DNA of 22,645 nt from positions 1 to 22,645 of the forward strand of contig CAXPJI010000055.1 of NCBI GenBank assembly GCA_964217345.1, given 5' to 3'. Every line of letters starts with the position of its first letter. Position 1 is the first letter of the stretch. Below, piece after piece: positions 15,277 through 22,645 of the stretch. The position numbers and the translations under genes are program-made. This DNA is from UBA3478 sp964217345 (GTDB lineage Bacteria > Bacteroidota > Bacteroidia > Flavobacteriales > Flavobacteriaceae). The notes beneath the pieces were generated by a model, which had not been told where the DNA came from, made no database searches, and was given only the letters and a program-made list of their open reading frames with translations.

Positions 15277-16296
15277 ATGTTTCACATCTCTATGATTCGG
15301 TTACTTCTACGAGGATTAGTTATCGCCTCATTGCTCTATTTGGGATTTCCTTCAATCTATGCCCAATCAGATCCATTTAAAGTAGTTCTTGACCCTGGTC
15401 ACGGGGGTAAAGACCCGGGAAATGTACATAACGGATATTATGAAAAGACCATCACACTCGCCATTTCAAAAAAGGTTGAGGCCATTTTAAACAAAGAAAA
15501 AGATATTGACGTTTCTTTAACTAGAGACCGTGACGTTGCGGTAGATTTATACGCTCGAGGGCCAATTGCTAACAAAAAGGGCGCGGATGTTTTCGTTTCT
15601 ATTCACTGTGATGCTCATGATTCAAATGCTCATGGTGCAGGGACCTTTGTATTGGGACTTCATCGTGCAGATAAAAATTTAGAAGTCGCTAAACGTGAAA
15701 ATGCGGTTATTTATCGGGAAGAGGGTTATACCGAGAACTACGCAAAGTTTAATAGTGACGCCATTGGGGTTTCAGTGATACAGGAAGAAAACCTTAATCA
15801 AAGTATTCAATTGGCCTATAAAGTCCAAAACGGCTTAGTAAAGCGTGCGGGTAGAAGAGATAGACAGGTAAAACAAGCAGGCTTTGTCGTACTCTATGGA
15901 ACCGTCATGCCATCGGTTCTTATCGAGGTAGGTTTTTTAAGTAATGCTAACGAAGGAGCTTTTTTAAATTCAAATGCTGGGCAGCAAAAGGTTGCTGAGG
16001 CAATAGCCGCGGCTCTAATTGATTATAAAAATGAATTCTTTATGAATTCGATAGCGTTCGATCAGCCCACCTCTGATTCAACCACCTATTACCGGATACA
16101 ATTGGCCGCTTCAGATCGAAGACTCTCAGAAAATGATCCTTTTTTTAAAGGGTTAAAACCTATCTATCGTGATGAAGTTTCAGCTGTAATGCGCTATTTT
16201 TACGGAAGAACCAGTTCTTTTCAAACTGCACAAGAATTATTAAAACAGGCTCATAATAAAGGGTTTAAAGACGCTTTTATTGCCGAAATGAATTAG
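15277..16296 (+). CDS. N-acetylmuramoyl-L-alanine amidase (Amidase_3) with SPOR-like C-terminus
   Basis: This periplasmic zinc amidase cuts the bond between MurNAc and L-alanine in peptidoglycan, as in daughter-cell separation. It has 339 residues. A signal peptide (MIRLLLRG through SIYAQ, ending near 30) precedes the Amidase_3 domain. Zinc ligands are H42 in LDPGHGGKDPG (38-48), E56 in YYEKTI and H110 in VSIHCDA (107-113). The catalytic glutamate is E217 in VLIEVGFLSN (214-223). The final 70 residues (YYRIQLAASDRRL, 271-283, onward) resemble a SPOR-like domain that binds denuded glycan. The ATG at 15292 (M6) gives a more typical signal peptide and suits the predicted promoter better, so the first five residues are doubtful. 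It is the first gene of the plus-strand operon, with mlaD seven bases downstream. Confidence 0.94.
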   Translation: MFHISMIRLLLRGLVIASLLYLGFPSIYAQSDPFKVVLDPGHGGKDPGNVHNGYYEKTITLAISKKVEAILNKEKDIDVSLTRDRDVAVDLYARGPIANKKGADVFVSIHCDAHDSNAHGAGTFVLGLHRADKNLEVAKRENAVIYREEGYTENYAKFNSDAIGVSVIQEENLNQSIQLAYKVQNGLVKRAGRRDRQVKQAGFVVLYGTVMPSVLIEVGFLSNANEGAFLNSNAGQQKVAEAIAAALIDYKNEFFMNSIAFDQPTSDSTTYYRIQLAASDRRLSENDPFFKGLKPIYRDEVSAVMRYFYGRTSSFQTAQELLKQAHNKGFKDAFIAEMN

Positions 16297-16303
16297 CGAA
16301 TCA

Positions 16304-17281
16304 ATGAATTTACTTCGATTAACGAAAGAAATAAAGGCTGGATTAATTGTTGTACTTGGTATAACTGCATTAATCTTGGGATTTAGTTACCTCAAATCGA
16401 ATAGCCTGTTAGGAAAATCAACTACGCTCTACGCGGTATATGATCATGTGGGTGGGTTACAATCGGGAACAACCGTTTCATTGAACGGGTTTAGCGTAGG
16501 TACCATTGACGATATTACCTTTTTAGATGAAACCGGAAAGCTGATGGTTTCTTTTACCTTAACTACCGATTTACCAATACCTGCAGATTCAAAAGCAGAA
16601 CTTTATGATACTTCTGTTATAGGAGGAAAAGGTCTTCAAATTGTTTTAGGAACCCCAGGTTCAACGATCGCACAAAATGGCGATACACTAACCTCGATGG
16701 TAAAGATCGGAATGACTGACCGAATCACTGAGCTTATGGAGCCTCTTGAAGCCAAGGTGAATAGTGCGATAGTCGAGACTGATTTATTAATGAAGAATCT
16801 GAATCAATTATTAGATACGGATTCACAGACTCTCCTTAGAGAAACCCTTAAGAACTTCAGCGAAACCAGCGCCTCATTAAAGGTGATTTCAAAGAATGTG
16901 AGTGAGAACTTGGCTGCTAACGAAAAGGCACTAGGAACTATTCTTGAAAACACGGCGGAGTTAACCTCGAATTTATCTAGTGTTTCTCAAACATTAAATG
17001 AAGCAGATCTAAAAGGATTAATGACTGATTTAGATGCTTCTATATCCGCAACAAAAGAAATCCTTGAAGGAATCAAAAATGGGGATGGCTCTGTTGGACA
17101 GATTTTCACCAACCAAGAATTATATGTTTCCTTGACTTCAAACTTGAACCAATTAGAATGGCTTTTACAAGACTTGCGACTCAACCCTAAGCGATATCTG
17201 TCGGTTTCTGTATTTGGCAAGAAACAAAAGGATTATGTTGCTCCAGAATCAGATCCTGCTAAGACTTCAAAGAATCAATGA
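16304..17281 (+). CDS. mlaD: MlaD-family MCE protein (phospholipid transport)
   Basis: MlaD-type proteins form the periplasmic ring of an ABC system that moves phospholipids between inner and outer membranes. The 325 residues have one N-terminal membrane anchor (about 12-29) after the EIKAG motif. A single MCE domain follows (about 39-117, with GGLQSGTTVSLNGFSVGTI and TSVIGGKGLQI). A long, mainly helical tail (about 138-300, rich in Leu, Asn, Ser and Thr) could form the helical tube of longer MCE proteins. The permease (MlaE) and ATPase (MlaF) are not in this window, so it must pair with genes elsewhere. It starts seven bases after the amidase gene and ends in an ATGA overlap with the Fe-S gene, so all three are probably co-translated. 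Confidence 0.93.
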   Translation: MNLLRLTKEIKAGLIVVLGITALILGFSYLKSNSLLGKSTTLYAVYDHVGGLQSGTTVSLNGFSVGTIDDITFLDETGKLMVSFTLTTDLPIPADSKAELYDTSVIGGKGLQIVLGTPGSTIAQNGDTLTSMVKIGMTDRITELMEPLEAKVNSAIVETDLLMKNLNQLLDTDSQTLLRETLKNFSETSASLKVISKNVSENLAANEKALGTILENTAELTSNLSSVSQTLNEADLKGLMTDLDASISATKEILEGIKNGDGSVGQIFTNQELYVSLTSNLNQLEWLLQDLRLNPKRYLSVSVFGKKQKDYVAPESDPAKTSKNQ

Positions 17282-18555
17282 TCAATTCCATTCTTTTTTT
17301 AATTCTGCTTGTTGCAGGTATTGGGTTGTTTGTTCGAAATAGCAAAAAAATTGTTACAGCAATTCATCTAGGTACCTCGCTACCTACGGTAGATCGAAAA
17401 AAGGAGCGTTGGTTTCAAATGCTTCGTTTGGCTTTCGGGCAACAAAAGATGCATCGTAACCTTTTGGTAGGTGTTTTACACCTTGTTGTTTACCTCGGTT
17501 TTATAATTATTAATATCGAGCTTTTAGAGATCGTTATCGATGGACTATTTGGAACACATCGAGTACTTAGAGGTTTAGGTGAGTTTTACAATTTTGCAAT
17601 CGCAACTTTTGAAGTCTTTGCCCTACTAGTGGTTTTATCAGTGACTGTCTTTTGGATGCGTCGAAACCTGGTGCGTATCGCGAGGTTTTGGAGCCCTGAA
17701 ATGAAAGGTTGGCCAAAGTCGGATGCGAATTGGATTTTGATAATCGAGTTGGTATTGATGGGCTTGTTCCTTACTATGAATGCTGCTGACTATACGCTTC
17801 AATTTAGGGGTCACCCAGCATACCCTTTAGCGGGAGCCTTTCCTGTGAGCGGTTTTGCCGTACCGATTTTTCAAAACTTTTCGTTAGAGACTCTAGTCCT
17901 TATTGAACGTGTTTCTTGGTGGATGCATATAGCAGGTATCCTATTTTTTTTAAACTATCTGTATTATTCAAAGCATTTACATATTCTGTTAGCGTTTCCA
18001 CACACCTTCTACGCATCTCTTGAGCCAAAAGGTAAAATGGCTAACAATGAAATTGTTACTTCAGAAGTAAAAATGATGTTGGGCCTACCTGCCGAACCCG
18101 TGTCGTCTGAAGAGGTGTCTTTTGGAGCCCGAGATGTTCATCAGTTATCTGCTTTACAGCTATTAGGAGCCTTTACCTGTACCGAATGTGGTCGTTGTAC
18201 AGCTTCGTGTCCGGCCAATCAAACCGGTAAATTATTATCACCGCGTAAGATAATGATGGATACGAGAGATCGTGCTACTCATCTAGTTGAAAAGGGTGAT
18301 ATAGTGAAAGAACACTTTTTACTTGATAATTATATCACTCGCGAAGAGTTGTGGGCTTGTACTACCTGTAATGCGTGTGTTGAGGAATGTCCGATTGGAA
18401 TAAGTCCTATGTCAATTATTTTGTCAATGCGCCAATATATCACCATGGAAGAGGCATCATCTCCCACAGAATTAAATTCAATGATGACCAATATTGAAAA
18501 TAATGGGGCTCCGTGGCCGTTTAATAATGAAGATCGTTTGAAATGGATAGACTAA
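17278..18555 (+). CDS. Membrane-bound 4Fe-4S protein (HdrE/DsrM-like cytochrome b domain plus two Fe-S clusters)
   Basis: This 425-residue protein couples a membrane part to a cytoplasmic ferredoxin-like part. Hydrophobic segments lie at about 3-19, 61-83, 104-127, 150-168 and 205-229. The segment around WMHIAGILFFLNYLYYSKHLH (about 215-235) resembles the NarI/HdrE/DsrM heme-b domain, and H68, H217, H233, H235 and H242 are possible heme ligands. Two cluster motifs follow: C301, C304, C307 and C311 in CTECGRCTASCP, then C361, C364, C367 and C371 in CTTCNACVEECP. Together with the next gene it looks like a split form of single-chain Emo/DUF224 or HdrDE/DsrMK enzymes, which pass electrons between the quinone pool and a soluble donor. 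The donor is not visible here. It overlaps mlaD (ATGA) and, by 13 nt, the next gene. Confidence 0.87.
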   Translation: MINSILFLILLVAGIGLFVRNSKKIVTAIHLGTSLPTVDRKKERWFQMLRLAFGQQKMHRNLLVGVLHLVVYLGFIIINIELLEIVIDGLFGTHRVLRGLGEFYNFAIATFEVFALLVVLSVTVFWMRRNLVRIARFWSPEMKGWPKSDANWILIIELVLMGLFLTMNAADYTLQFRGHPAYPLAGAFPVSGFAVPIFQNFSLETLVLIERVSWWMHIAGILFFLNYLYYSKHLHILLAFPHTFYASLEPKGKMANNEIVTSEVKMMLGLPAEPVSSEEVSFGARDVHQLSALQLLGAFTCTECGRCTASCPANQTGKLLSPRKIMMDTRDRATHLVEKGDIVKEHFLLDNYITREELWACTTCNACVEECPIGISPMSIILSMRQYITMEEASSPTELNSMMTNIENNGAPWPFNNEDRLKWID

Positions 18556-19325
18556 TAGTAAAAACCATGGCAGAATACGCTGCTGAGGGAAAGTCGCCTG
18601 AGGTGTTGTTTTATGTCGGATGTGCAGGAAGTTTTGATCAGCGAGCCCAGCTGGTTACAAAGGCCTTCGTTAAAATTCTAAACAGTGCAAATATATCTTT
18701 TGGCGTTTTAGGTAAAGAGGAGACTTGCACAGGAGATCCTGCTAAGCGCGCTGGCAACGATTTTTTATTTCAAATGCAAGCACTAACTAATATTGAAACT
18801 ATGAATGCCTATGGGGTAAAGAAAGTAATTACCACTTGTCCGCATTGTTTCAATACGATTAAAAATGAATACCCTTCACTAGGAGGAAACTATGAGGTTC
18901 TTCATCATACACAATTTTTAAAACAGTTGTTAGAAGAAAATCGTATTCATGTTGAAGGGGGAAGTTTTAAGGGAAAAAAGATCACCTACCATGACCCTTG
19001 TTATCTAGGGCGTGCAAATGGAGTTTATGAAGCGCCTAGAGAAATTATAAAAAAGTTAGAGGCTGAAATCGTTGAAATGAAGCGATGCAAGAAAAATGCA
19101 CTCTGTTGTGGAGCTGGCGGCGCTCAAATGTTTAAGGAATCTGAAGCGGGTAGAAAGGAAATCAATCACGAACGCTCCGAGGAGGTGAATGCGAGTGGAG
19201 CATCTGTTGTTGCAGCCGCTTGTCCTTTCTGTAATGTGATGTTAAATGATGGTGCTACTGCCACAGATTCTTCGGTAGAAGTTAAAGATTTAGCTCAACT
19301 CATCGTAGAAGCTGCAGATTTATAA
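18543..19325 (+). CDS. CCG-domain (HdrB/HdrD-like) Fe-S protein
   Basis: This 260-residue soluble protein has two cysteine-rich CCG domains like those that hold the non-cubane 4Fe-4S cluster in heterodisulfide reductase. The first contains C27 (YVGCAGSFD), C62 (EETCTGDPAKRAG) and C99/C102 (TCPHCFNT). Its CC pair is replaced by CT, as is common for the first copy in this family. The second contains C153 (HDPCYLGR), C188-C189 (ALCCGAGGAQMF) and C227/C230 (CPFC). It should dock on the membrane Fe-S protein encoded just upstream, whose gene it overlaps by 13 nt. The pair corresponds to one Emo- or HdrDE-like oxidoreductase. The M1 start is preferred because the segment MDRLIVKTMAEY resembles the N-termini I remember from flavobacterial homologues. 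Substrate and electron partner are unknown. Confidence 0.9.
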   Translation: MDRLIVKTMAEYAAEGKSPEVLFYVGCAGSFDQRAQLVTKAFVKILNSANISFGVLGKEETCTGDPAKRAGNDFLFQMQALTNIETMNAYGVKKVITTCPHCFNTIKNEYPSLGGNYEVLHHTQFLKQLLEENRIHVEGGSFKGKKITYHDPCYLGRANGVYEAPREIIKKLEAEIVEMKRCKKNALCCGAGGAQMFKESEAGRKEINHERSEEVNASGASVVAAACPFCNVMLNDGATATDSSVEVKDLAQLIVEAADL

Positions 19326-19337
19326 GAATGACTAGGT

Positions 19338-19820
19338 ATGAAAATTAGTTTTGAAGAACTTCCCGATCAGGCTAGAATATGGATTTATCCATCGAATCGT
19401 CCTTTTACTGAAGAGGAGCTAGAGCGATTAATTCCTAGCTTAGATCATTTTGTGGCCAATTGGGCTGCGCATGGCACCCCTTTAAAAGCCGCCTACACGC
19501 TACCTTACAGACGATTTATTGTGTTAGGAGTAGATCAAGATAACCAGAAGGCTTCAGGTTGCTCTATTGATAGTTCAGTTCGTTTGATTCAAGAAATCGA
19601 GGAAGAATTTCAAGTAACACTGCTCGATAAAATGAATGTTACCTTCAAACAAGGTGAATTCTTAGCCTACAAATCCCTATCAGACTTTAGAAAGATGGCT
19701 AAGGACAAGGCAGTTTCAGCAAATACTATTGTGTTCAATAATTTAGTTGAAAACAAGGAGGAGTTTGAGACTCATTGGGAAGTGCCTGCTAGTGATAGTT
19801 GGCATTCACGATTTTTGTAA
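19338..19820 (+). CDS. Conserved Bacteroidota protein of unknown function
   Basis: This 160-residue soluble protein occurs, as I remember, in many Flavobacteriia beside the same Fe-S genes, where databases have often called it 'ABC transporter ATPase'. That name is not supported: there is no Walker A, Walker B or ABC signature. Visible features are an N-terminal IWIYPSNRPFTEEE (15-28), a central strand-rich part with RFIVLGVDQ (58-66) and SGCSIDSS (72-79), an acidic helix QEIEEEF (84-90), and a C-terminal WHSRFL. The SGCSIDSS segment holds the only cysteine. No signal peptide or membrane segment is seen. It lies 12 bp after the CCG protein gene and nine bp before the NagZ-like gene. Position suggests a link to the Fe-S pair, but the role is unknown. 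Confidence 0.82.
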   Translation: MKISFEELPDQARIWIYPSNRPFTEEELERLIPSLDHFVANWAAHGTPLKAAYTLPYRRFIVLGVDQDNQKASGCSIDSSVRLIQEIEEEFQVTLLDKMNVTFKQGEFLAYKSLSDFRKMAKDKAVSANTIVFNNLVENKEEFETHWEVPASDSWHSRFL

Positions 19821-19829
19821 CTTAACTCA

Positions 19830-22645
19830 ATGATCAATAAATATACTGGGATGCTACTAATCATTTTAGCATCCATACAATCCTACGCTCAGTCTATAAA
19901 TTATAGTGTGCTCGATGCAGAAGATCGATATCGGCAAAATAGTTGGGTAGATAGTGTTTATAATCAAATGACTATTGAGGAAAAAGTAGGGCAACTTATT
20001 ATTGTTTTTACTGACTCAAAACCTTCTGAAGAGGAGCCTGAGCGTATAGAATCACTCATTAATGATCAACATATTGGAGGGCTATTATTCTCTGTAGGTA
20101 GTCCAAAAAGGCAATTAGAACTTACTCGTCGTTATCAGGCATCTTCTAAAATTCCATTACTTATGACGATGGATGCTGAATGGGGGCTCAGTATGCGATT
20201 AAAACCATCATTTGCATTTCCTTGGAACTTGACGTTGGGTGCAACTAGGGATACCGAGCTTATTAGAAGGGTAGGTGAACGAATCGGCGCTCATAATAAA
20301 CGTATAGGCATTCATATGAATTATGCTCCAGCGGTAGATTTGAATACTAACCCACTTAACCCAATTATCGGTAACCGTTCTTTTGGCGAAGATCCCCAGG
20401 CGGTTAGTGAGGCAGCCGAGGCATTTTATTCAGGTATGTGGTGTGCAGGTGTTATGGGTTCTATAAAGCATTTCCCAGGGCATGGAGACACTTCAACAGA
20501 TTCACACCATGCATTGCCTGTGGTTTTAGCTGATCGTAATCAATTAGACACGCTAGAATTGATTCCATTCAAAAGAATGATTGATTCTGGTGTTCATTCG
20601 GTTATGGTAGCGCATTTAGCACTTCCAAAATTAAAAGATGCCAAAAATGATCCAGCATCGATTTCATACCATATATCTACTGAGCTACTTCAAAACCAAC
20701 TCGGTTTTAATGGTCTAGTAATAACAGATGCCTTGAATATGAAAGGAGTGAGTGAGGGGATTAGTCCTAATGAAGTGGGTCTAAAAGCCTTTGAGGCAGG
20801 GGCAGATATTCTTCTTTACCCGCTCGATGTAAAGGCTACTACAGATATTTTAATCGACAAGATAAAGAGCTCTTCGATCTTACAAAAACGACTCGAACAA
20901 TCGGTTAAAAAGATTCTTAAATCGAAATATTTATTAGGGTTAAATCACCTAGAGATACCTTCATTAGAAAAATTAAATGAAGATATTGAAACTACTGAGG
21001 ATCAATTGTTAAGAGAGCAAGTTTTTGAATCAGCAATAACAGTGATTGATGATAATAAAAATCTCCCACTTGCGATTTCTAATCGATACTTATATGTTTC
21101 TTCAGTGTCAGAGGATGATCAGTCGTTTTACGAATCGTTAGTGAGATACGCTGCCGTAGAGAAAGTTTCCTTTTCTGACTTAAATACTCTTGATCTGGAG
21201 GATTATGCTGCAGTTATTATTGGTCACTTACCAGACACTAGTACTCCTTGGAAGAAGACCGGTTTTTCAGAAGAATTTATAAGCGAACTAGAAGAGATAG
21301 AATTATCACAGGTTCCCGTAATTATTGCCCATTTAGGAAGTCCTTATGCTCTCGATGTTTTATATGAATCAAAGGCTTCTATACTCGTAGGCTATCAAAA
21401 CACGGCTGAATCTCGAAGTGCTGCTGCGCAAGCCATTTTTGGAGCAATTGCAGTCAAGGGAAAATTACCGGTTACTGTGAACCATAGATTTAAGGTAGGA
21501 ATGGGAGTGTCTTACCCAGCTAAGAACTTAATATCCTATTCTAAGGTTCCTGAAAGAGTTGGATTATCTAGTAATAAACTAAAAGAAGTAGATCGTCTAA
21601 TCGCTAGAGTAGTAGATGAGGAAATGGCGCCTGGTGGCCAAGTGATTATCGCTCGAAAGGGAAAAGTGGTTTACGAGCGTAATTTTGGATATCAGACCTA
21701 TAAAAAAAAAGTCCCCATTAAATGGGATACTCGTTACGATATAGCCTCAGTAACTAAAATTGCTGCAAGCTTACCCCTTGTTATGCGCGCTCAAGAAAGA
21801 GGTGAAATAAGTCTTGGGGATCGCTTTTCAAATTGGTTTAAGGAGTTAGAAGGTACAGAAATTGGTCAAACACCACTTATAGCTGCCCTTTCGCATCACG
21901 GAAGATTGCCTGCTTGGATACCGTTTTATAAAGAGACCTTGGATAAAAAGCAGCACCCTTCTTCTCTATTCTACCGCTCCGAGGAAAGTGATGATTTCGG
22001 TATTGCCGTGAGTCAATCACTTTTTCTTAAATCTGATTATACTAAACAGATGTTTCAGCGAATCAAAGAATCAAGTCTTGAATCGAAAAAGTATCGCTAC
22101 AGTGATTTACCTTATTATCTCATTTTTTGGCATTTCACTAATCTTTATGGTTCATTTGACAAGCAAATAGATTCGTTTTTATATCGCCCAATGGGGTTAA
22201 GTTTTACCTCGTATAATCCTCTTCAAATTACTGATAAAGAAGGTGTTGCGCCTTCAGAAATTGACACTTACTTTCGCTACGATTTACTTCAGGGGTATGT
22301 GCATGACATGGGTGCTGCGATGATGGGGGGAGTGGCCGGTCATGCAGGTGTTTTTAGCAATGCCAATGATCTTACAAAACTCATGCAGATGTATCTTCAA
22401 GGGGGTTCTTATGGTGGCGTACAATTTCTACAGAGTTCTACGATCCGAAGATTTAACACCTGTTATTATTGTCATCAAGGTAATCGACGAGGGATAGGAT
22501 TCGATAAACCTCAACTAGAAGGTGAAGGATCTACTTGTGGATGCGTTTCTCCTAAATCCTTTGGTCATTTAGGTTTTACAGGAACTTATGTATGGGCTGA
22601 TCCTGAAAAAGAGTTAGTGTATGTGTTTCTTTCGAATAGAACTTA
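19830..22645 (+). CDS. Glycoside hydrolase family 3 (NagZ-like) / serine beta-lactamase-like fusion, cut by the window end
   Basis: At least 938 codons are open without a stop to the right edge. A signal peptide (about 1-20, SIQSYAQ) marks it as exported. Residues about 30-360 form a NagZ-type GH3 domain. KHFPGHGDTSTDSHHALP (213-230) carries the acid/base dyad D224/H226, and VITDALNM (297-304) the nucleophile D300. A GH3 C-terminal-like region spans about 360-575. Residues about 590-938 form a class C beta-lactamase-like domain with S640-x-x-K643 (SVTK), Y757-S-D759 and H913-L-G915. Both active sites look intact. By analogy with NagZ plus AmiE in Bacillus subtilis, it may remove GlcNAc and then the peptide from MurNAc. 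Cysteines at 878, 881, 903 and 905 cluster near the second active site. The stop codon lies beyond the window. Confidence 0.92.
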   Translation, partial: MINKYTGMLLIILASIQSYAQSINYSVLDAEDRYRQNSWVDSVYNQMTIEEKVGQLIIVFTDSKPSEEEPERIESLINDQHIGGLLFSVGSPKRQLELTRRYQASSKIPLLMTMDAEWGLSMRLKPSFAFPWNLTLGATRDTELIRRVGERIGAHNKRIGIHMNYAPAVDLNTNPLNPIIGNRSFGEDPQAVSEAAEAFYSGMWCAGVMGSIKHFPGHGDTSTDSHHALPVVLADRNQLDTLELIPFKRMIDSGVHSVMVAHLALPKLKDAKNDPASISYHISTELLQNQLGFNGLVITDALNMKGVSEGISPNEVGLKAFEAGADILLYPLDVKATTDILIDKIKSSSILQKRLEQSVKKILKSKYLLGLNHLEIPSLEKLNEDIETTEDQLLREQVFESAITVIDDNKNLPLAISNRYLYVSSVSEDDQSFYESLVRYAAVEKVSFSDLNTLDLEDYAAVIIGHLPDTSTPWKKTGFSEEFISELEEIELSQVPVIIAHLGSPYALDVLYESKASILVGYQNTAESRSAAAQAIFGAIAVKGKLPVTVNHRFKVGMGVSYPAKNLISYSKVPERVGLSSNKLKEVDRLIARVVDEEMAPGGQVIIARKGKVVYERNFGYQTYKKKVPIKWDTRYDIASVTKIAASLPLVMRAQERGEISLGDRFSNWFKELEGTEIGQTPLIAALSHHGRLPAWIPFYKETLDKKQHPSSLFYRSEESDDFGIAVSQSLFLKSDYTKQMFQRIKESSLESKKYRYSDLPYYLIFWHFTNLYGSFDKQIDSFLYRPMGLSFTSYNPLQITDKEGVAPSEIDTYFRYDLLQGYVHDMGAAMMGGVAGHAGVFSNANDLTKLMQMYLQGGSYGGVQFLQSSTIRRFNTCYYCHQGNRRGIGFDKPQLEGEGSTCGCVSPKSFGHLGFTGTYVWADPEKELVYVFLSNRT

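Noticed and set aside
1..22645. Mobile element, CRISPR array, riboswitch or defence island
   Set aside because: No transposase, integrase, terminal inverted repeats, regular repeat-spacer pattern or known riboswitch core was found. Codon and base use look even throughout.

Overview
The window looks like a chromosomal segment of a Bacteroidota bacterium, most likely of the order Flavobacteriales. The base composition is AT-rich, most genes lack a strong Shine-Dalgarno sequence, several gaps carry the Bacteroidota -7 promoter box TAnnTTTG, and the protein families (a PG_1098-type THUMP-like methyltransferase, a Bacteroidota-style LptD, a NagZ/beta-lactamase fusion, a split heterodisulfide-reductase-like pair) are typical of that group. 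This placement rests on family recognition, not on a database search. The genes are tightly packed, and I see no insertion sequence, prophage, CRISPR array or rRNA.

Layout. Positions 1-450 hold no convincing gene, only a terminator at 408-440 and an unproven sigma-54-like motif. A tRNA-Arg(TCT) on the minus strand (451-524) has its own well-formed promoter just upstream. A minus-strand operon runs from 4887 down to 578: tsaD (tRNA t6A synthesis), rsmE (16S rRNA m3U1498 methylation), an AI-2E-family membrane protein, a THUMP-like methyltransferase and an 86-residue (or 84-residue) membrane protein, joined by overlaps or 3-base gaps. The tsaD start codon lies directly against the start codon of the divergent tamB (4888-9120), an envelope-spanning lipid-transport protein. 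The plus strand continues with pfkA, gap and a sugar kinase of the BadF/NAGK type (9156-12037). This unit meets a minus-strand lptD-ridA pair tail to tail, with one base between the stop codons. A 101-bp divergent region (15176-15276) separates lptD from a plus-strand operon: periplasmic amidase, MlaD-like MCE protein, two Fe-S proteins resembling a split HdrDE/DsrMK/Emo module, a conserved 160-residue protein of unknown role, and a NagZ-beta-lactamase fusion cut by the window end.

How the genes fit together. The segment mixes envelope biogenesis (TamB, LptD, MlaD, amidase), peptidoglycan turnover (amidase, NagZ-AmiE-like fusion, amino-sugar kinase), translation-related RNA modification (TsaD, RsmE, possibly the THUMP-like enzyme) and glycolysis (PfkA, GAPDH). 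I found no clear-cut novel defence or mobile system. The points most worth a second look are the zero-spacing tsaD/tamB divergence, an Asp-to-Asn change at a metal-binding position of PfkA, a tRNA T-arm-like repeat inside the small membrane-protein gene, the Fe-S/MCE gene association, and the fused NagZ-AmiE-like enzyme next to a cell-wall amidase.
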